In this document: positions 47,804-60,690 of the stretch, piece after piece | Numbering within the stretch: the first letter of the stretch is position 1 | Layout: each line of letters opens with the position of its first letter | Source: Cunninghamia lanceolata | Taxonomy: Eukaryota; Streptophyta; Pinopsida; Cupressales; Cupressaceae | Direction: 5' to 3' | NCBI GenBank assembly: GCA_027924645.1 | Contig: BSBN01000213.1 | Span: 31,684,501 to 31,748,500 of the forward strand | Length of the DNA: 64,000 nucleotides | Program-made: the position numbers and the translations under genes | The notes under the pieces: model-generated | Database searches by the model: none | What the model was told of the DNA's origin: nothing | What the model saw: only the letters and a program-made list of their open reading frames with translations

Positions 47804-50365
47804 TCATCCATTGATATTCTGGGAAATAATATCTTCTAAAAAGTGAGTGACTGTATCTCTGCCAGGAACATTGATACTCTCTAGAATGATATTCTGTTTC
47901 TCTAACATTTCTTCACCATTGGCAACCATCTGAATAAATTCGTGAACTTCACTCGCAGCCTTGTCGAATTTCACTGTCATTGCGGCAAAATGACTCATCT
48001 TGCTAGCATTGATATCATCATTAAAATTGTTGCGGATGAGAGTCTGGAACTCTGCTTGCACCTCCCTGAGATCATACAGGGTACCATATTCTCTTTCATA
48101 TGAACATAGGATCTGAGAGACAAAAGATCTGACAAACTTGAGGATGTTGACTACCTTTTCTTTCCATTCTGTCAACCCTGAAATCATACTGTCATAAGTT
48201 TTTACTATGAAAAGATATTGCGCTTTCCAAGTAGAAATTGTCTTCTTATCTTTAGCTGAATCAACAGAATCAAATGCAATCTTCAAGTCAGAGATAATGA
48301 TCTCAAACACCGGTCTATTTTCTGCCATGGTCTGTTGCAATCCCTGTATGCCTTGGTGTAAATCATGAGTGTTGTACTTCAATTGATAAAGATTTGAAAG
48401 CACAACTCTCTCGTTGGTCACAGATTCTTCCACCCAACTGTTCATGTGCCTCCCATAGAGAACCAACTGACTAAAATGCCGCTGATCGGCTGGTGATTCA
48501 AGATTTGGTGGAAGAAGTAAATCAGCCTGTGAAGTGCCATGGAAAAGGTTAGAAATGTATCGCCACAGCTGTCGAACTTCATCTTTGAGAGCCACCATGT
48601 CTTCTCCATCTTTCAACACCCTTTCCTTTAAGTTATCCACTGCAACCTTGAAGCAATTGACTTCTGTATGGCAGGTACTTCTGCTAAGGTTAGCTTTGAC
48701 AACTGTGAAGTCATCAACCTCAACATCATCAACACTTCTATTTTCTGGTGGTGTTGCAGTTTCAAGAATTATTTCTCCCTCCGCATTCTTGTCAACGTGA
48801 ACCTGCTTCTTCAACTTCTTGTCTGGTGTGTCTTGGTAGACAATTTTTAGCTCTGTTAAATCCAGCTCATATGAGGGCTTTCTCCTCTTCCTCCCCAAAA
48901 TGTTTTCAAGCCAGGCTGAGCCATCCTCTCTTGGAAACTCGGTTCTAACCTCGTTAGCTCTTGATGAATCAATGTTTGCATCAAAGTTATGAACCGGCGA
49001 GTCTGGCTCTGAATCTATGTGGATAGGAGAAGTGCTCGGTGAAGGAGGAGAAACATGATCTGAAGGTAACACTTCAACATGCGGTGTTGTTTCAACAGGA
49101 ACTTCTGGTTCAACTGGTGGTTGTTCCTACTGGACATGATCTGGAGACTCATCCTTTTTCCTCTTTAACTTAGCCATTTTCGTTCCTTCTAGAAGAATGC
49201 TCATAGCTTTAATCCATCATTTTGGCTTGGAAGTGAAAGGCTCTGATGTTTACACAACTGGCGGCTCTGCTAATAGAATATCATCCTTCCGCTTAGTCTT
49301 CAAGAATATCAAACTATTTTTAACCACTCGACTTGTTCTTTCTTCAATGGAAGTGCACTCTTTTACTAACCAATTAACTAGTGGCAACGATTGTTGCTCA
49401 ATTTGGTCTTTGAAATACGTGTGAAGTAGAACTTCACCACTCTCTGTCAAACCCTGTATATCTTCTGATAGGATATTAGACATCTGTTGAAGAGTGAACC
49501 TGCTGTAACTGCGTTTTCGCACTTCAAACTCATCAGCACAATTAGCCCAGAAGTCTTCAACCACAAACTTGTGCGTATAATTTTGACCAAGATGTGATGC
49601 ATAAACACCACGGGGATCATATGAAGATCTCCTGGTGAAAAACTTAAGACCATATCTGGATGATTCATTATCGATTGCCTTGGTATCTGCTCCAGATCTG
49701 CATCTATAAATACTCATTCCAAGTGGAAAATTGAAAGTCGTCTTGCGTCTGCTACGCAAAAATGTATGAACTTCATAGGCTTGCCTCAAAAATTCCATAA
49801 ATGCTATTTCATCTAAAGGATATCACAACAACATGGCTGGCTCTTCTGAGAAGCCATATACTCTGATGTAGGAAAAAGTGGGAAATTGGATAAACTAATC
49901 AGCCCATTCTGTTATTGCTATTCTAGCATTTGTTGAAAACCGTATATGCAACTCATTGTCCATATCTCACACTACATGCATCAAGAATGCATCATTCACC
50001 CGCCTATAATGTCATTCAGCTTGAGAGATTTCCAACTGCGGGAAATGATGATACACATGCTGAGTACCCAAAGTTCCAACAACATTCAAACCTCTGAATT
50101 GACCCTGAAAATCCATCAAATACACAAGGTATGATATCATATGGAATTCATGAGCCCTTTGAAAATTAATTATTTGTTGGTGGAGACTATCACTGATGAG
50201 AATCGACCAGTCATAGAATTCGGTTCTATCAACAATCTGGGACATGATGTAAAAGATCCCAAGCTGGAACTTGTTAGCATCTGCTTGACCCGTGATTCGG
50301 CTTAGCAGAGTAATCATTATTGCATGTTCCTCCTTGAATTCTCCACATCCAACATTCTTTGGCAT
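47804..50365 (-). pseudogene. LTR-encoded ORF of unknown function, copy A
   Basis: I do not recognise this family. On the minus strand one frame runs from 50365 to 47804 (854 codons) interrupted only by about five stops. The last 422 codons (49072-47804) are uninterrupted. The N-terminal part is a hydrophobic/aromatic-rich globular domain (ITLLSRITGQ, then SYLVYLMDFQGQFRGLNV). A middle segment has RFTLQQMSNILSEDIQGL. A low-complexity Ser/Pro/acidic linker follows (DHVSPPSPSTSPIHIDSEPD), then a basic patch (GRKRRKPSYELDLTELK). The C-terminus is helical and coiled-coil-like, with LYDLREVQAEFQTLI. A short upstream ORF (50802-50548) may be its N-terminus in another frame. It lies in U3, upstream of the LTR TATA box, so it could be carried at the 3' end of a genomic RNA. 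Confidence 0.65.
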
Positions 50366-51797
50366 GACATTCTGCTTCTCTTTTAACCACCTCTGACCAA
50401 TTTTTTTTGGTATTTTTCTTTATCATTGTTCCAAACCCTCTTGCATTCTTTAAGTGAAACAGTTAAGTTTTCTCTCTAAATTGGTATTGTAAAACACTTC
50501 TCTATGTCATTTGGCCTCAGGCTGCAGAGCACATGTCCATCTCTTGATTAGATTTCTCTTGTGACCGAATTGTAATGTGTCATGCAAGCAATTACAAACT
50601 CGATACTTTGCACTGTGATGGGAAAAGATGTCGCTGCAAGCAAATCGAAGTGTCCTAGATTCCTGATAGCATTATTTCTTGCATCCTCCAAGGAATGTAA
50701 ATTGATCACTAGAAGAACTTTATGCAAGTTTGTTTCACAAGTTCTCAGGTAATTGTGAACCAACATTGTTTTGTGCCTAATTTGTGTTGGAGAGTACTGC
50801 ATATTGGAAGATTTGAAAATTGACTGTGAACACGGCTATGTCAGAAAAATCTTGGACAAATGGCTGAAAATTACTTGCTAATTTTTAGAAAAAAATAGAG
50901 TGTGAGCCAAAAAAGCTGGCACATGGGTTTTGTAGGCAATTCTATTTGGAAGCAACCCAGATTGTCAGATTTTGAAAAAGCGAAGATTTTTCTGAAAAAG
51001 AAGGAAAAAAGTTGATTCCTGAAAAGAAAAACTCCAATCTTCAAGAGGATAATAATCTGGATGGACCCATCTCGATAAAAATTGAAAAAGCTCTGGTTAG
51101 ATTTCTGAAAAACGATCCCCTTGAAACGAGGACCCTAAAAAAGTGAGCCTCTTTGCTTCCTCAACCTGAAACTATGAAGAACGCTGAAAAAGCACTTGGT
51201 TTGGGTCTTCGAATCTTCGTTGTAAGAAAAATGAAAATCTTCCTCTGGATGCAACCTGCAAAAGATAATGAAATAAAGAAGCCAAATGCTTGTCTTTATA
51301 AATCTTTAGGGCAAAAAAACAACTTTATTTGTGTGAGAATAAAACCTCACTCTGATCCATGAAGAAAGCAACTTTTAAAGCATAAATCCAAGTGGATGTC
51401 TTTGAATAGGAAGAATCCCTATTTTGTAGCTGCCTATGGCTTCATGTGTAAGATGACGAAAAATATCTTTTTTTGGTGATGTCATCGAACACGCGAGTTG
51501 ATAGAAGTGTTAGCTAATTTTTCTTCGTTTTTGACACTTCAACACTCGTTTTGACTTAAATATGGCGTGTTTTTGAATTCAACAAGGTGAAAAAATGTCA
51601 CTATTGAATGAAAAAGCTGACTGATCCTGACATTTTGGAGACCTATCAACTGAGATTCCATTTTCGGCCTCCGATCGATGATCTTACATCATTTGACCAA
51701 GTTTAACCTCCCAAAAACTGCCAACGGGCAAAGATTGGGCACAAAATTGTCAGAAAACAATGTGGACATCAAAAATATTCTAACACTACTCAAGTTG

Positions 51798-52480
51798 GGT
51801 GCCCCAAGTCACCTGGGGCACCTGGTTTCACCAGACTTAGCCATTTTTTCAACTTTTGCAACTTCTTCAATTTCTCAATTTGCGTGCACGTTCCGGTGGC
51901 AGAGGACCCCTGTTTGGCTGTAGATTTCTATCAACTGGGATGAAACTGAGTCTGATGATCTGGTAGATAGGTAGGCCTGATGAAAATTGAGTTGACTGTA
52001 CCTTCTGTTTGCCTCAAAAAATGTGCCAAACTGATCAACTCTGAACTAGACCGAGCTGACGGAAGGAGATTCACATTTTTCAAGAAAAACTTCAAAAATA
52101 AACTAAATCTAGATAGGTTGGGTGCCCCAAGTCACCTACGGTGCTTGGTTTGCCATGCCTTAGAAAATTTTCTGAAAAAACTCAAAATTTGTACCTTTTC
52201 TCATTTTTTGTGCCCATAGCTCCTGTTCGATCTTCGATTTCGGTCGTTTTGACAACTGTCAAGGTAGGACGGAGGGTAATTTGAGTAGTCTAAACATATC
52301 TGTGATGAAATCCTAGTTTTGACTGACTTTTGACTGAGTTTGACCAAGTTTGACCAACCGGAAATAGGCTGACTGAAGCATTTTTGATGTTTCTCAAAAA
52401 ACTTGAAAAAAAACTAACACAGGAAAGGTTGGGTGCCCCAAGTCACTTGGGTCACCTGGTTTCACCAGACTTAGTTAAAT
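51798..52480. repeat. Three about 315-bp tandem units with hairpin motif, LTR A
   Basis: The block gttgggtgccccaagtcac recurs at spacings of 323 and 311 bases (ggtgcccca at 51798, 52121, 52432). In unit 1 the 9-base arms ggtgcccca (51798-51806) and tggggcacc (51814-51822) are perfect complements around a 7-base loop. Units 2 and 3 have weaker second arms. The same triple array lies at 62118, 62441 and 62737 in LTR B. Near the outer end of U3, it could serve as an enhancer-type repeat. Confidence 0.8.
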
Positions 52481-52825
52481 TTATGATTTTCCAACCTCTC
52501 ATTCCACCTTGGATCCATCTTGCATTGTTTTGCGTGCATCATCGAGTTGGCGATTGTTAGTCGGTTCTACGTCATTGGAACAACTTTGAAAATTTGTCGA
52601 TGAGCTCTGACAGATGAACTTTCTCTGTTGATGACTTCATAGCTCATGCTTCACCTTCTGAAAAAGCAAAAATGACCCAATAGAGAAAACTTGGTCGTTT
52701 GAAGATTCCGTCTGAACCGCGCCGATCGTGAAGCAAAATTGACCAATGAGAATCTAGTGCGACACCTGAGTTGGAGATTCTATTTTTGGAAACTTTCTAT
52801 TTTTAGAAAATTTTGCTAGCATCCA

Positions 52826-53300
52826 TATCTCAAGAAACCTAGAAAACCTAATATGATGTCTATTTTTAGAAATTTTGCTTTTTTGGCTTTTTGATAAAAA
52901 AATTTCTAGACTTGTTTCAAAATGCCTTAATGAAGCAAAAATTTTGGTTGGGTACAACAATTGGCTCTGTCTGGGGACCATGGTGGATACTTATGACATA
53001 GGAGAACCAAGAATCTCTAGACTTTTTAAGCTTGGACCAGTGCCTTATCCATTGGGCAATAGAGTCAGGTCACATTCCTAATCACCTAGAACAAGACTTT
53101 TCCCTACATCACCTAAAATTAGAATTCCTAAAATCACCTAAGAAGTTGGAACTTTAGAACACAAGGAACACAACTGTCACATTACGGAAAGGGGAAAAAC
53201 ATTATGACATAACAATCACATTACAGAGAGGGGAAACACATTACGAGAACAAAAAGTAAATCATGCGCTCTTTTTTCCTGAGCGAGGATGAGATGAGATT
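52826..53300 (-). other. 3' end of internal region or outer LTR A
   Basis: No coding sense. A tggctctgtctggggacc block at about 52968-52985 resembles a plus-strand primer site and follows TACAACA. A short imperfect duplication cacattac(g/a)-aggggaaa is at 53177-53245. I found no clean polypurine tract for the minus-strand element. Confidence 0.4.
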
Positions 53301-53307
53301 AGGACTA

Positions 53308-56300
53308 TCACATAAAACTATCAATCGACTCAGAAAAGTAAGAACCATCTCTCTTTAGCTGTGAAGATTGTCTTGATAGCACAAAACTTTTCTTTCTCTG
53401 CAACATCTCCTCAAAGAGCCATGATTTAGGAGGGTATTCACATTCAGGCCACGAGAAGTTCTTGAGGAATTGGTTGATATGCCAGAGATTAGGTGGAGCA
53501 TCTTCCTCTAAAGAAAGAAACATCTGTAATAGGTGAAGGTATAGAACTTCCTTCTAAAGATATACAAGAAAGTCTTGTGGCCAAAGTATATCTGTGGGAA
53601 TGGTTATCACCACATATTGAATATGAGTTTCATTTATATCTTGTACACACGCAACTTTGTACTCAGTGAATGCATCATCTTCTAGAAAAGGTGCAAGCTG
53701 CTCATACACAACTCTCATTACTGATTCTTGGCTTATAGGATCAACAACTGTCGTTGCCCATTTTTCAAGTGCTTTAGGGGCTTCTTCATTGGTTGTGTTT
53801 TCGTTCATTCCACTCTCCAAAGTCTGATGAATTATCAAGATTTGAATGCTCAAACTCTTGAACATCTTCACCTGATAGCTCACTTTCCCATTTATTACCT
53901 GGAATCTCGTCATCCTCTGTAGATTAATCTTTTTCAATGCAGATATCCAGCATCACTTCATCTTCAACATTCATGTATCTTTCTTCTTCTATAAAGGGAG
54001 TAGAATCAAAGATAGATTCATCTGAGTCATATGTTTCCTCTTCTTCTTCTTGATCAATCTCACACACGGCGTATCTCACAAGACATTTGTCAAGAATTTC
54101 TAATTTTTCAATATCATCCTCTTTAGTGACCAAAACTGAATATTCCATCAACTCCTCTTCTCCATCAACCTCTTCATATTTTGCGTTCCACATTGGTTGC
54201 ATAGTATTAGTAAAGTCTTTTTCTTATACAGGTTCATAGATGGATTCAACATCATCCTCTTCACTAGTGTGTATGAAAGATTCTCGAGATGCAGGTGAAG
54301 AAGGGCTATATTGTAAAGAAAAGTCTGCAGTGTCTTCCGTTGAAGAATCACTTTCCCATTAATGTTGAAAACAATTAAGATCTGATAATAAATCTTCTAT
54401 ATGATCCCTGGTTCTAAAAAATTCTTCTAGGAAGAAATCATCTTCAAAAAGAAGATCATGCTCTTGCTTCACTTGCAAACCTTCTTTGGTCTCTTCTTTG
54501 GATGTATCTGACACAGGTTCTTCAAACCAGCCTTCAAGAGACAAGAAAAAGAAATCTAATTCATCATTATTTTGCTCTTGAGAAGATTGTTGCTCTTCTT
54601 CTTCCTGAAAGAAAGTTTGTAAGTTGTACATTTCTTCAGATTCTTCCTCTGATTAGTCAACCACATAGACTACCTCTTGATTCTTTTTAGTTATCTCAGA
54701 CAGCGTAACATATGTACCAGGACCCGTTTCTTGATATAGCACTTGTGCTTGAGGATCTTGAGATTTCACCACTGTGAACTGTGACTTGGTTTCTGGTTCG
54801 AATTTGAAACCACCTTTCTTTAAAGGAATGGTCGCAGATGACCAATCCAATTATATTTCTCCTCTGAGATCTTTGCAGAAGCTTCTACTTAACAGCATAT
54901 CATAACTAGCTGGAATGTTGGCTACCAAGATAGTCATCATTATTTTCTTCTCGAGGCAAGCTGCCAATCATACTTAAGCATCCTTCAGTTGTCCAACCAA
55001 CGACACTGATTTAGACTCAAGCGAATAACACTTGTCATGCGTTTTGGTGCACGAGAGTCCCAAAGCGTTAATCACCTGCAAAGGCATAACGTTGTCTGAG
55101 GCTCCTGAATCAATGATACAATTGCTCAACTTACAACCTCTTATATACAGAGAGATATAGAAAGGCTTTGGCTTCTCTCCTACTGGAACGAAAGATTCAA
55201 GCAATGTAGGCTGTATGACAATCTCTTTCTTGACATACTTAACAATTCTATCCAGCTGATCTGGATGGTCTTGAAGATACTCCAGCTGAGAAATCTGCAC
55301 CTTTGTCTTCATCATGGAATCCACTATATCAAAATTTGTTGAAGACAAATTTTGAGCAGCCTGGACATTTTCATGTGGTGGCTTAGCATTGGAAGTGGAA
55401 GCCACTTCCTTCTCCTTTTCTTTTGGTCTTTGTCTATCCTCTCCTTCCTTCTGTGATTTAAAATGCTGAGTATGTGTAAACACAGGAGTCGAAAGATTTT
55501 CATGATTGATTGCAAGAGAATATTGACAAAAATCATCTTGTTCTTCCTTTATTATAACGGGTTCATTCTGGAAGTATCTCATAGAAGAGTCACCATCGAA
55601 GTTGTTCGTCTGTGGTAAGACAACATTCACACTTGGGGAAGGAACAATGTTTGAAATAGGTGCAGCATCGACATATCCCATGATTTGATTCATTCTTAAA
55701 TTTTTAGGACATGCGGCTCCAGTATGTGCATCTGTCTCATGAAAGGAACAAAACATTGCATTTTGAGCGGCATCAACTGCTTGTCTTGGTGGTGGTGCTA
55801 GCAACTTGGGCTTGTAGTTATTGAAAGGCTGAAAATTGTTCCTCTTAGGCTGATATGGTTGCTGTGGTTGGTACTGTTTCTATGGTTGGTACTGTTGCTG
55901 TGGTTGGTATTATTACTGCGGTGACTGATATAGTTGTTGCGTGGGTTGCCCTTGAGTAGGCAACTATCTCTTCATAATAGTCACTTCATTTGCTACCTTA
56001 TGTAGCAGTGGATTCGCAGAACTCTGAACAAGAGGCCTGATTGAATCCATTTTCATCTTGCCAGAGTTAATCATGTCATCCTCTAACTTGATGGCATTTT
56101 CTTGTGCATTGGATAATTCTGTTTCATTAGCTGATCTTAAAAAGAAGGCTATCTCAGAAGTTAGAGCATTAATGAAACTGCTCAACAGAATTTGTGGAGA
56201 TGGATTGAGAGTATGAGAAAGGCATGTAACCAAGCGATTAAATCTTGCCACAAACTCCCTCATTGGTTCATTGTTTTCCATCTTTGAATTTGAGAGTTGG

Positions 56301-57103
56301 GAGAACAATCTATGTCCATCTTTGGCAGGCTTGAACCTTGCCAAGAATTTCTCGCTCATAGTTGCCCAACTTGTAATGATGCCTGGTTCCAGATGATTGA
56401 ACCAGTCGGCAACATTTCCCACAAGAGTCTCAACAAAGAGATGCACAACATCTTCATGTGATACATGCAAAACAACGCAAGCCGTTGTGAATGCAGAGAT
56501 GTGTTCATCGGGATGTTGAGTTCCATCACTGTGGAACCGGGGAAAGTGCTTCCTTGACCCCTTTGGTAACTCATGATGTGCTTGCAGGGCCAAAGGTCCA
56601 ATGTTATTACGCCAAGGCAATGGTGGTGGTCGCCTTTGATTTGGATCATTGTGACTGTTGTTATTTGCATCACCCATTGCTCTAGGCTGGGTTACTGGTT
56701 CTTCTTGTAATTCTTCCTGCTTGACTTCAAGAACTGTTAGAACTTCTTGAACTATGTTGCATGCTTCTCCAACTTCTGCAGAATCAAGATCTTGAAAGAA
56801 AGGATCCATAGCACCACCTTTTCCCCTTCTTGAATAAACCCTGTGAGCCAGGATTATCTATTGCCACGCGGGAGGTGGCAGTACTGGTCTTCCTGCTACA
56901 AGATCCACTTTGTGTTCTTCTTCATCAAGGATAGCAGCCATGTTTCTCCACTGATCAAGACTTTCCTTTTGTGCAAATATGAAACTTCTTAGGCTGCTAA
57001 TGATGTCAATTTGCTCTCCTTCCACTCGTACAAGATTTGGTTGAATAACAAGTGGTGTAAGATTTGGTTGTTGAACTGAAGTAGAAGGATGCCAGAGAGT
57101 CAT
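53308..57103 (-). pseudogene. Gag-protease-acidic-tail polyprotein, no RT (broken by stops)
   Basis: From 57103 to about 53900 a single minus-strand frame can be followed, broken by stops but without visible frameshifts. One frameshift near 53800 leads into a last segment ending at 53308. In order: N-terminal linker (57103-56860); gag domain (56650-56150) with RKHFPRFHSDGTQHPDEHISAF, VADWFNHLEPG, and MREFVARFNRLV. A Gln/Tyr/Pro-rich stretch (about 55970-55830) follows, then a Cys/His motif CSFHETDAHTGAAC (about 55745). The protease has CIIDSGASDNVMPL (55130-55085) and VANIPASYDMLLSRSFC (54940-54880). After the protease comes about 1.3 kb of highly acidic sequence (EEEEQQSSQEQ, DQEEEEETYDSDES) of unknown role, where RT would normally lie. 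The frame continuing through this tail suggests the RT-less layout is old, not a recent deletion. Confidence 0.8.
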
Positions 57104-57147
57104 TTCTGTGACATAAGCCTAAGCTTGCTTGAAGTTTTATGCCTCGT

Positions 57148-57165
57148 GCCCCATGGTGGGCGCCA
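57148..57165 (-). other. Primer binding site, TGGCGCC type
   Basis: The minus strand reads TGGCGCCCACCATGGGGC six bases inside LTR B. Sites of this form are typical of plant Tat/Ogre-like and related Ty3/gypsy elements. It fixes LTR B as the 5' LTR and the element on the minus strand. The tRNA species is not assigned. Confidence 0.8.
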
Positions 57166-57845
57166 TAAAACTGTTAGCATTTCAATTAGCACCTCTGGAA
57201 TGCGATTTGGAAATGGATAGCTATGCACAGATAAACTACTCTCCTATTGGAAGGGGGAGTTTCCCTTCTTGCTGATGTTCACTGAAAAGATAAATTAAAT
57301 GAAACTTCACCTATCTTCTTTTTGATTCTCAGCTGCGAGCACAAGGTTATAAAACTCTAAACACTGCAGAAGAGGTTTTTTCCTTTTCTAAAACTTCTAC
57401 TACAACTAAGCAAAGACTAACGATGCTTTTAATCTTCTGAGTAAATTCAGAGCAAAGGAAATTAAAAGTGAACAAAGAATGATTGTTAACACAAAAACTT
57501 GAGCAATTTTCTTCCAGATTTACACCACAAGACTAAAAGCACTTTAATGATGAAAGCTGAAATGAAAGATACAAAAGCGACACATCTGACGACGATAACT
57601 TGATGAATTGAGATAGAATATTAGAGCAAAATAGGCATGATACTTCTATTCAGTATCATAAAGTTGGCACAACTCTAGGACAATAATGCTACAGCAAAAG
57701 ATAGACATACAACAAGCGATCAAACACCGGAGAACAGATTACACAAAGTGAACAGACACTTGGAATATCAAGATTTATAGGCTAGAATAGGCACAACAAA
57801 TTTGCTATCACAATTACCATTACATACAATGGGCAAGGATGCCCT

Positions 57846-57853
57846 TATTTATA
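57846..57853 (-). promoter_or_regulatory. TATA box of LTR B (element promoter)
   Basis: The minus strand reads TATAAATA within AGTATAAATAAGGGC, identical to LTR A. As the 5' LTR, this would drive the genomic transcript through R/U5, the primer site and gag. Confidence 0.65.
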
Positions 57854-58109
57854 CTAAAATCAAAGGAGTAGGGAACCCTAAAATCTCCTTGATTAACCCT
57901 AACTTGCCAACTCACAAGCTTTATTACTATTCTAGGATAAAGATACAATAAACAAATGCTTTAAAGCAAAGAAGATTCCAACTATCACAAAGTGATTTCT
58001 TTCTAAATATAGAATGGATGAGCTTGGGATGAAAGCAAATGCTTTAAAACAAAAAGCATATGTTTTAAAGCTGCTTTATTTTGAAATGCATCCTCATCAA
58101 CATTCATGC

Positions 58110-60690
58110 ATTTTGGTGATGTCATCCGTTGATATTCTGGGAAACAATATCTTCTAAAAAGTGAGTGACTGCATCTCTACCAGGAACACTGATACTCTCA
58201 AGAATGATATTTTGATTCTCTAACATTTATTCACCATTGGCAACCATCTGAAGAAATTCGTGAACTTCACCCGTAGCCTTGTCAAATTTCACTGTTATTA
58301 CGGCAAAACGACTCATCTTGCTGGCATTGATATCATCATTAAAATTGCTGCAAATGAGAGTCTGGAACTCTGCTTGCACTTCCCTGAGATCATATAGGGT
58401 ACCATCTTCTCTTTCATACAAACACGGAATCTGAGAGACAAAAGATCTGATGAACTTGAGGATGTTGACTACCTTTTCTTTCCATTCTATCAACTCTAAA
58501 ATCATACTGTCATAAGTTTCTACTGTGAAAAAATATTGTGCTTTCCAAGTAGAAACTGTCTTCTTATCTTCAACTGAATCAACAGAATCAAATGCAATAT
58601 TCAAGTCAGAGATAATGATCTCAAACACCGATCTATTTTTTGCCATGGTCTGTTGCAATCCCTGTATGCCTTGGTGTAAATCATGAGCATTGTACTTCAA
58701 TTGATAAAGCTCTGAAAGCACAACTCTCCCTTTGGTCACAAATTCTTCCACCCAACTATTCATGTGCCTCCCATAGAGAACCAACTAACGAAAATGCCAC
58801 TGATCGGTTGGTATTCAAGATTTGGTGGAAGAAGTAAATCAACTTGTGAAGTGCCATGGAAAAGGTTGGAAATGTATTGCCGCAGCTGTCAAACTTCAAC
58901 TTTGAGAGTTGTCTTGTCTTCTCCATCTTTCAACACCCTTTCCTTCAAGTTATCTGCTGCAACCTCAAAGAGATTGACGTCTATATGACGGGTACTTCTG
59001 CCAAGGTTAGCTTTGACAACCGTGAAGTCATCAACCTCGACATCATTAGTACTTCTATTTTCTAGCGGTGTTGCAGTTTCAAGAATTATTTCTCCCTCTG
59101 CATTCTTGTCAATGCGAACCTGCTTCTTTAGCTTCTTGTCTGGTGTGTCTTGGTAGACGCTTTTTAGCTCTGTTAAATCCAACTCATATGAGGGCTTTCT
59201 CCTCTTCCTCCCCAGAATGTTTTCAAGCTAGGATGAGCCATCCTCTCTTGGAAACTCGGTTCTAACTTCGTCAGCTCCTGATGAATCAATGTTTGCATCA
59301 AAATTACGAAGTGACGAATCTAGCTCTGAACCTATGTGGATAGGAGAAGTGCTTGGTGAAGAAGGAGGAGAAACATGATCTGAATGTAACACTTCAACAT
59401 GTGGCGTTGTTTTAACAGGAACTTCTAGTTCAACTGGTGGTTGTTCTTGCTGGACATGATCTGGAGACTCATCTTTTTTCCTCTTTAACTTAGCCATTTT
59501 CGTTCCTTCTAGAAGAACACTCATAGCTTTTATCCTTTATTTTGGCTTGGAAGTGGAAGGCTCTGATGGTTGCACAACTGGCGGCTCTGCTAATGGAATA
59601 TCATCCTTCCACTTAGTCTTCAAGAATATCAAACTGATTTTAACCACTCCACTTGTTCTTTCTTCAATGGAAGTGCTCTCTTTTACTGACCAATTAACTA
59701 GTGGCAACGGTTGTTGCTCAATTTGGTCTCTGAAATACATGGGAAGTAGAACTTCACCACTCTCTGTCAAACCCTGTATATCTTCTGATAGGATATCAGA
59801 CATCTGCTGAAGAGTGAACCTATTGTAACTGTGTTTTCGCACTTCAAACTCATTAGCAGAATTAGCCTAGAAGTCTTTAACCGCAAACTTGTGCGTACAA
59901 TTTTGACCAAGATGTGATGCATAAACACCAAGGGGATCATATGAAGATCTCCTGTCGAAAAACTTAAGACCATATCTGGATGATTCATTACCGATTGCCT
60001 TGGCATCTGCTCTAGATCTGCATCTATAAATACTCATTCCAAGTGGAAAATTGAAAGCTGTCTTGCGTCTGCTACGAAAAAATGTATGAACTTCATAGGC
60101 TTGCCTCAAAATTTCCATAAATGCTATTTCATCTAAAGGATATTGCGGCAGCATGGCTGGCTCTCTTGAGAAGGCATATACTCTGATGTAGGAAAAAGTG
60201 GGAAATTGGATAAACCAATCAACCCATTCTGCCATTGCTATTCTAACATCTGCTAAAAACCGTATATGCAACTCGTTGTCCATATCTCGTGCTACATGCA
60301 TCAAGAATGCATCATTCACTCGCCTGTAATGTCGTTCAGCTTGAGAGATTTCCAACTGCGGGAAATGATGATACACATGCTGAGTACCCAAAGTTCCAAC
60401 AACATTCAAACCTCTGAATTGACCCTGCAAAGCCATCAAATACACAAGGTATGATATCATGCGAAATTCATGAGCCCTTTGAAAATCAATTATTTGTTGG
60501 TGAAGACTATCACTGATGAGAGCCGACAAGTCATAGAATTCGGTTCCATCAACAATCTGGAACATGATGTAAAACATCCAAGGCTAGAACTTGTTAGCAT
60601 TTGCTTGACCTGTGATCTGGCTTAGCAGAGTAATCATTATTGCATGTTCCTCCTTGAATTCTCCACGTCCAACATTCTTTGGTATGACAT
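58110..60690 (-). pseudogene. LTR-encoded ORF of unknown function, copy B
   Basis: Same protein as the LTR A copy, more broken. One frame covers 60577-58889 with single stops (for example after SKPK at 59537 and at 59228). A one-base deletion relative to copy A near 58812 (tggtattc versus tggtgattc) shifts the frame into the C-terminal part (58784-58227). The N-terminal domain is more complete here (HYRRVNDAFLMHVARDMDNELHIRF, then EWVDWFIQFPTFSY) than in copy A, where stops fall in it. An upstream short ORF at 61122-60913 corresponds to 50802-50548 and is offset by the same two-base frame difference. That offset is therefore ancestral, or marks a separate ORF or an intron. No family recognised. 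Confidence 0.62.

Larger units (their letters stand above)
46855..52825 (-). repeat. LTR A (3' LTR), about 6 kb
   Basis: Aligns base for base with 57172-63113 apart from scattered substitutions and short indels. It holds an R/U5-like segment (46855-47525), a minus-strand TATA box (47528-47535), a long ORF (47804-50365) and three tandem units with a hairpin motif (51798-52480). The visible match ends at 52825 only because the right copy is interrupted. A TGTTG/CAACA-type edge suggests a true limit near 52964. Confidence 0.85.
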
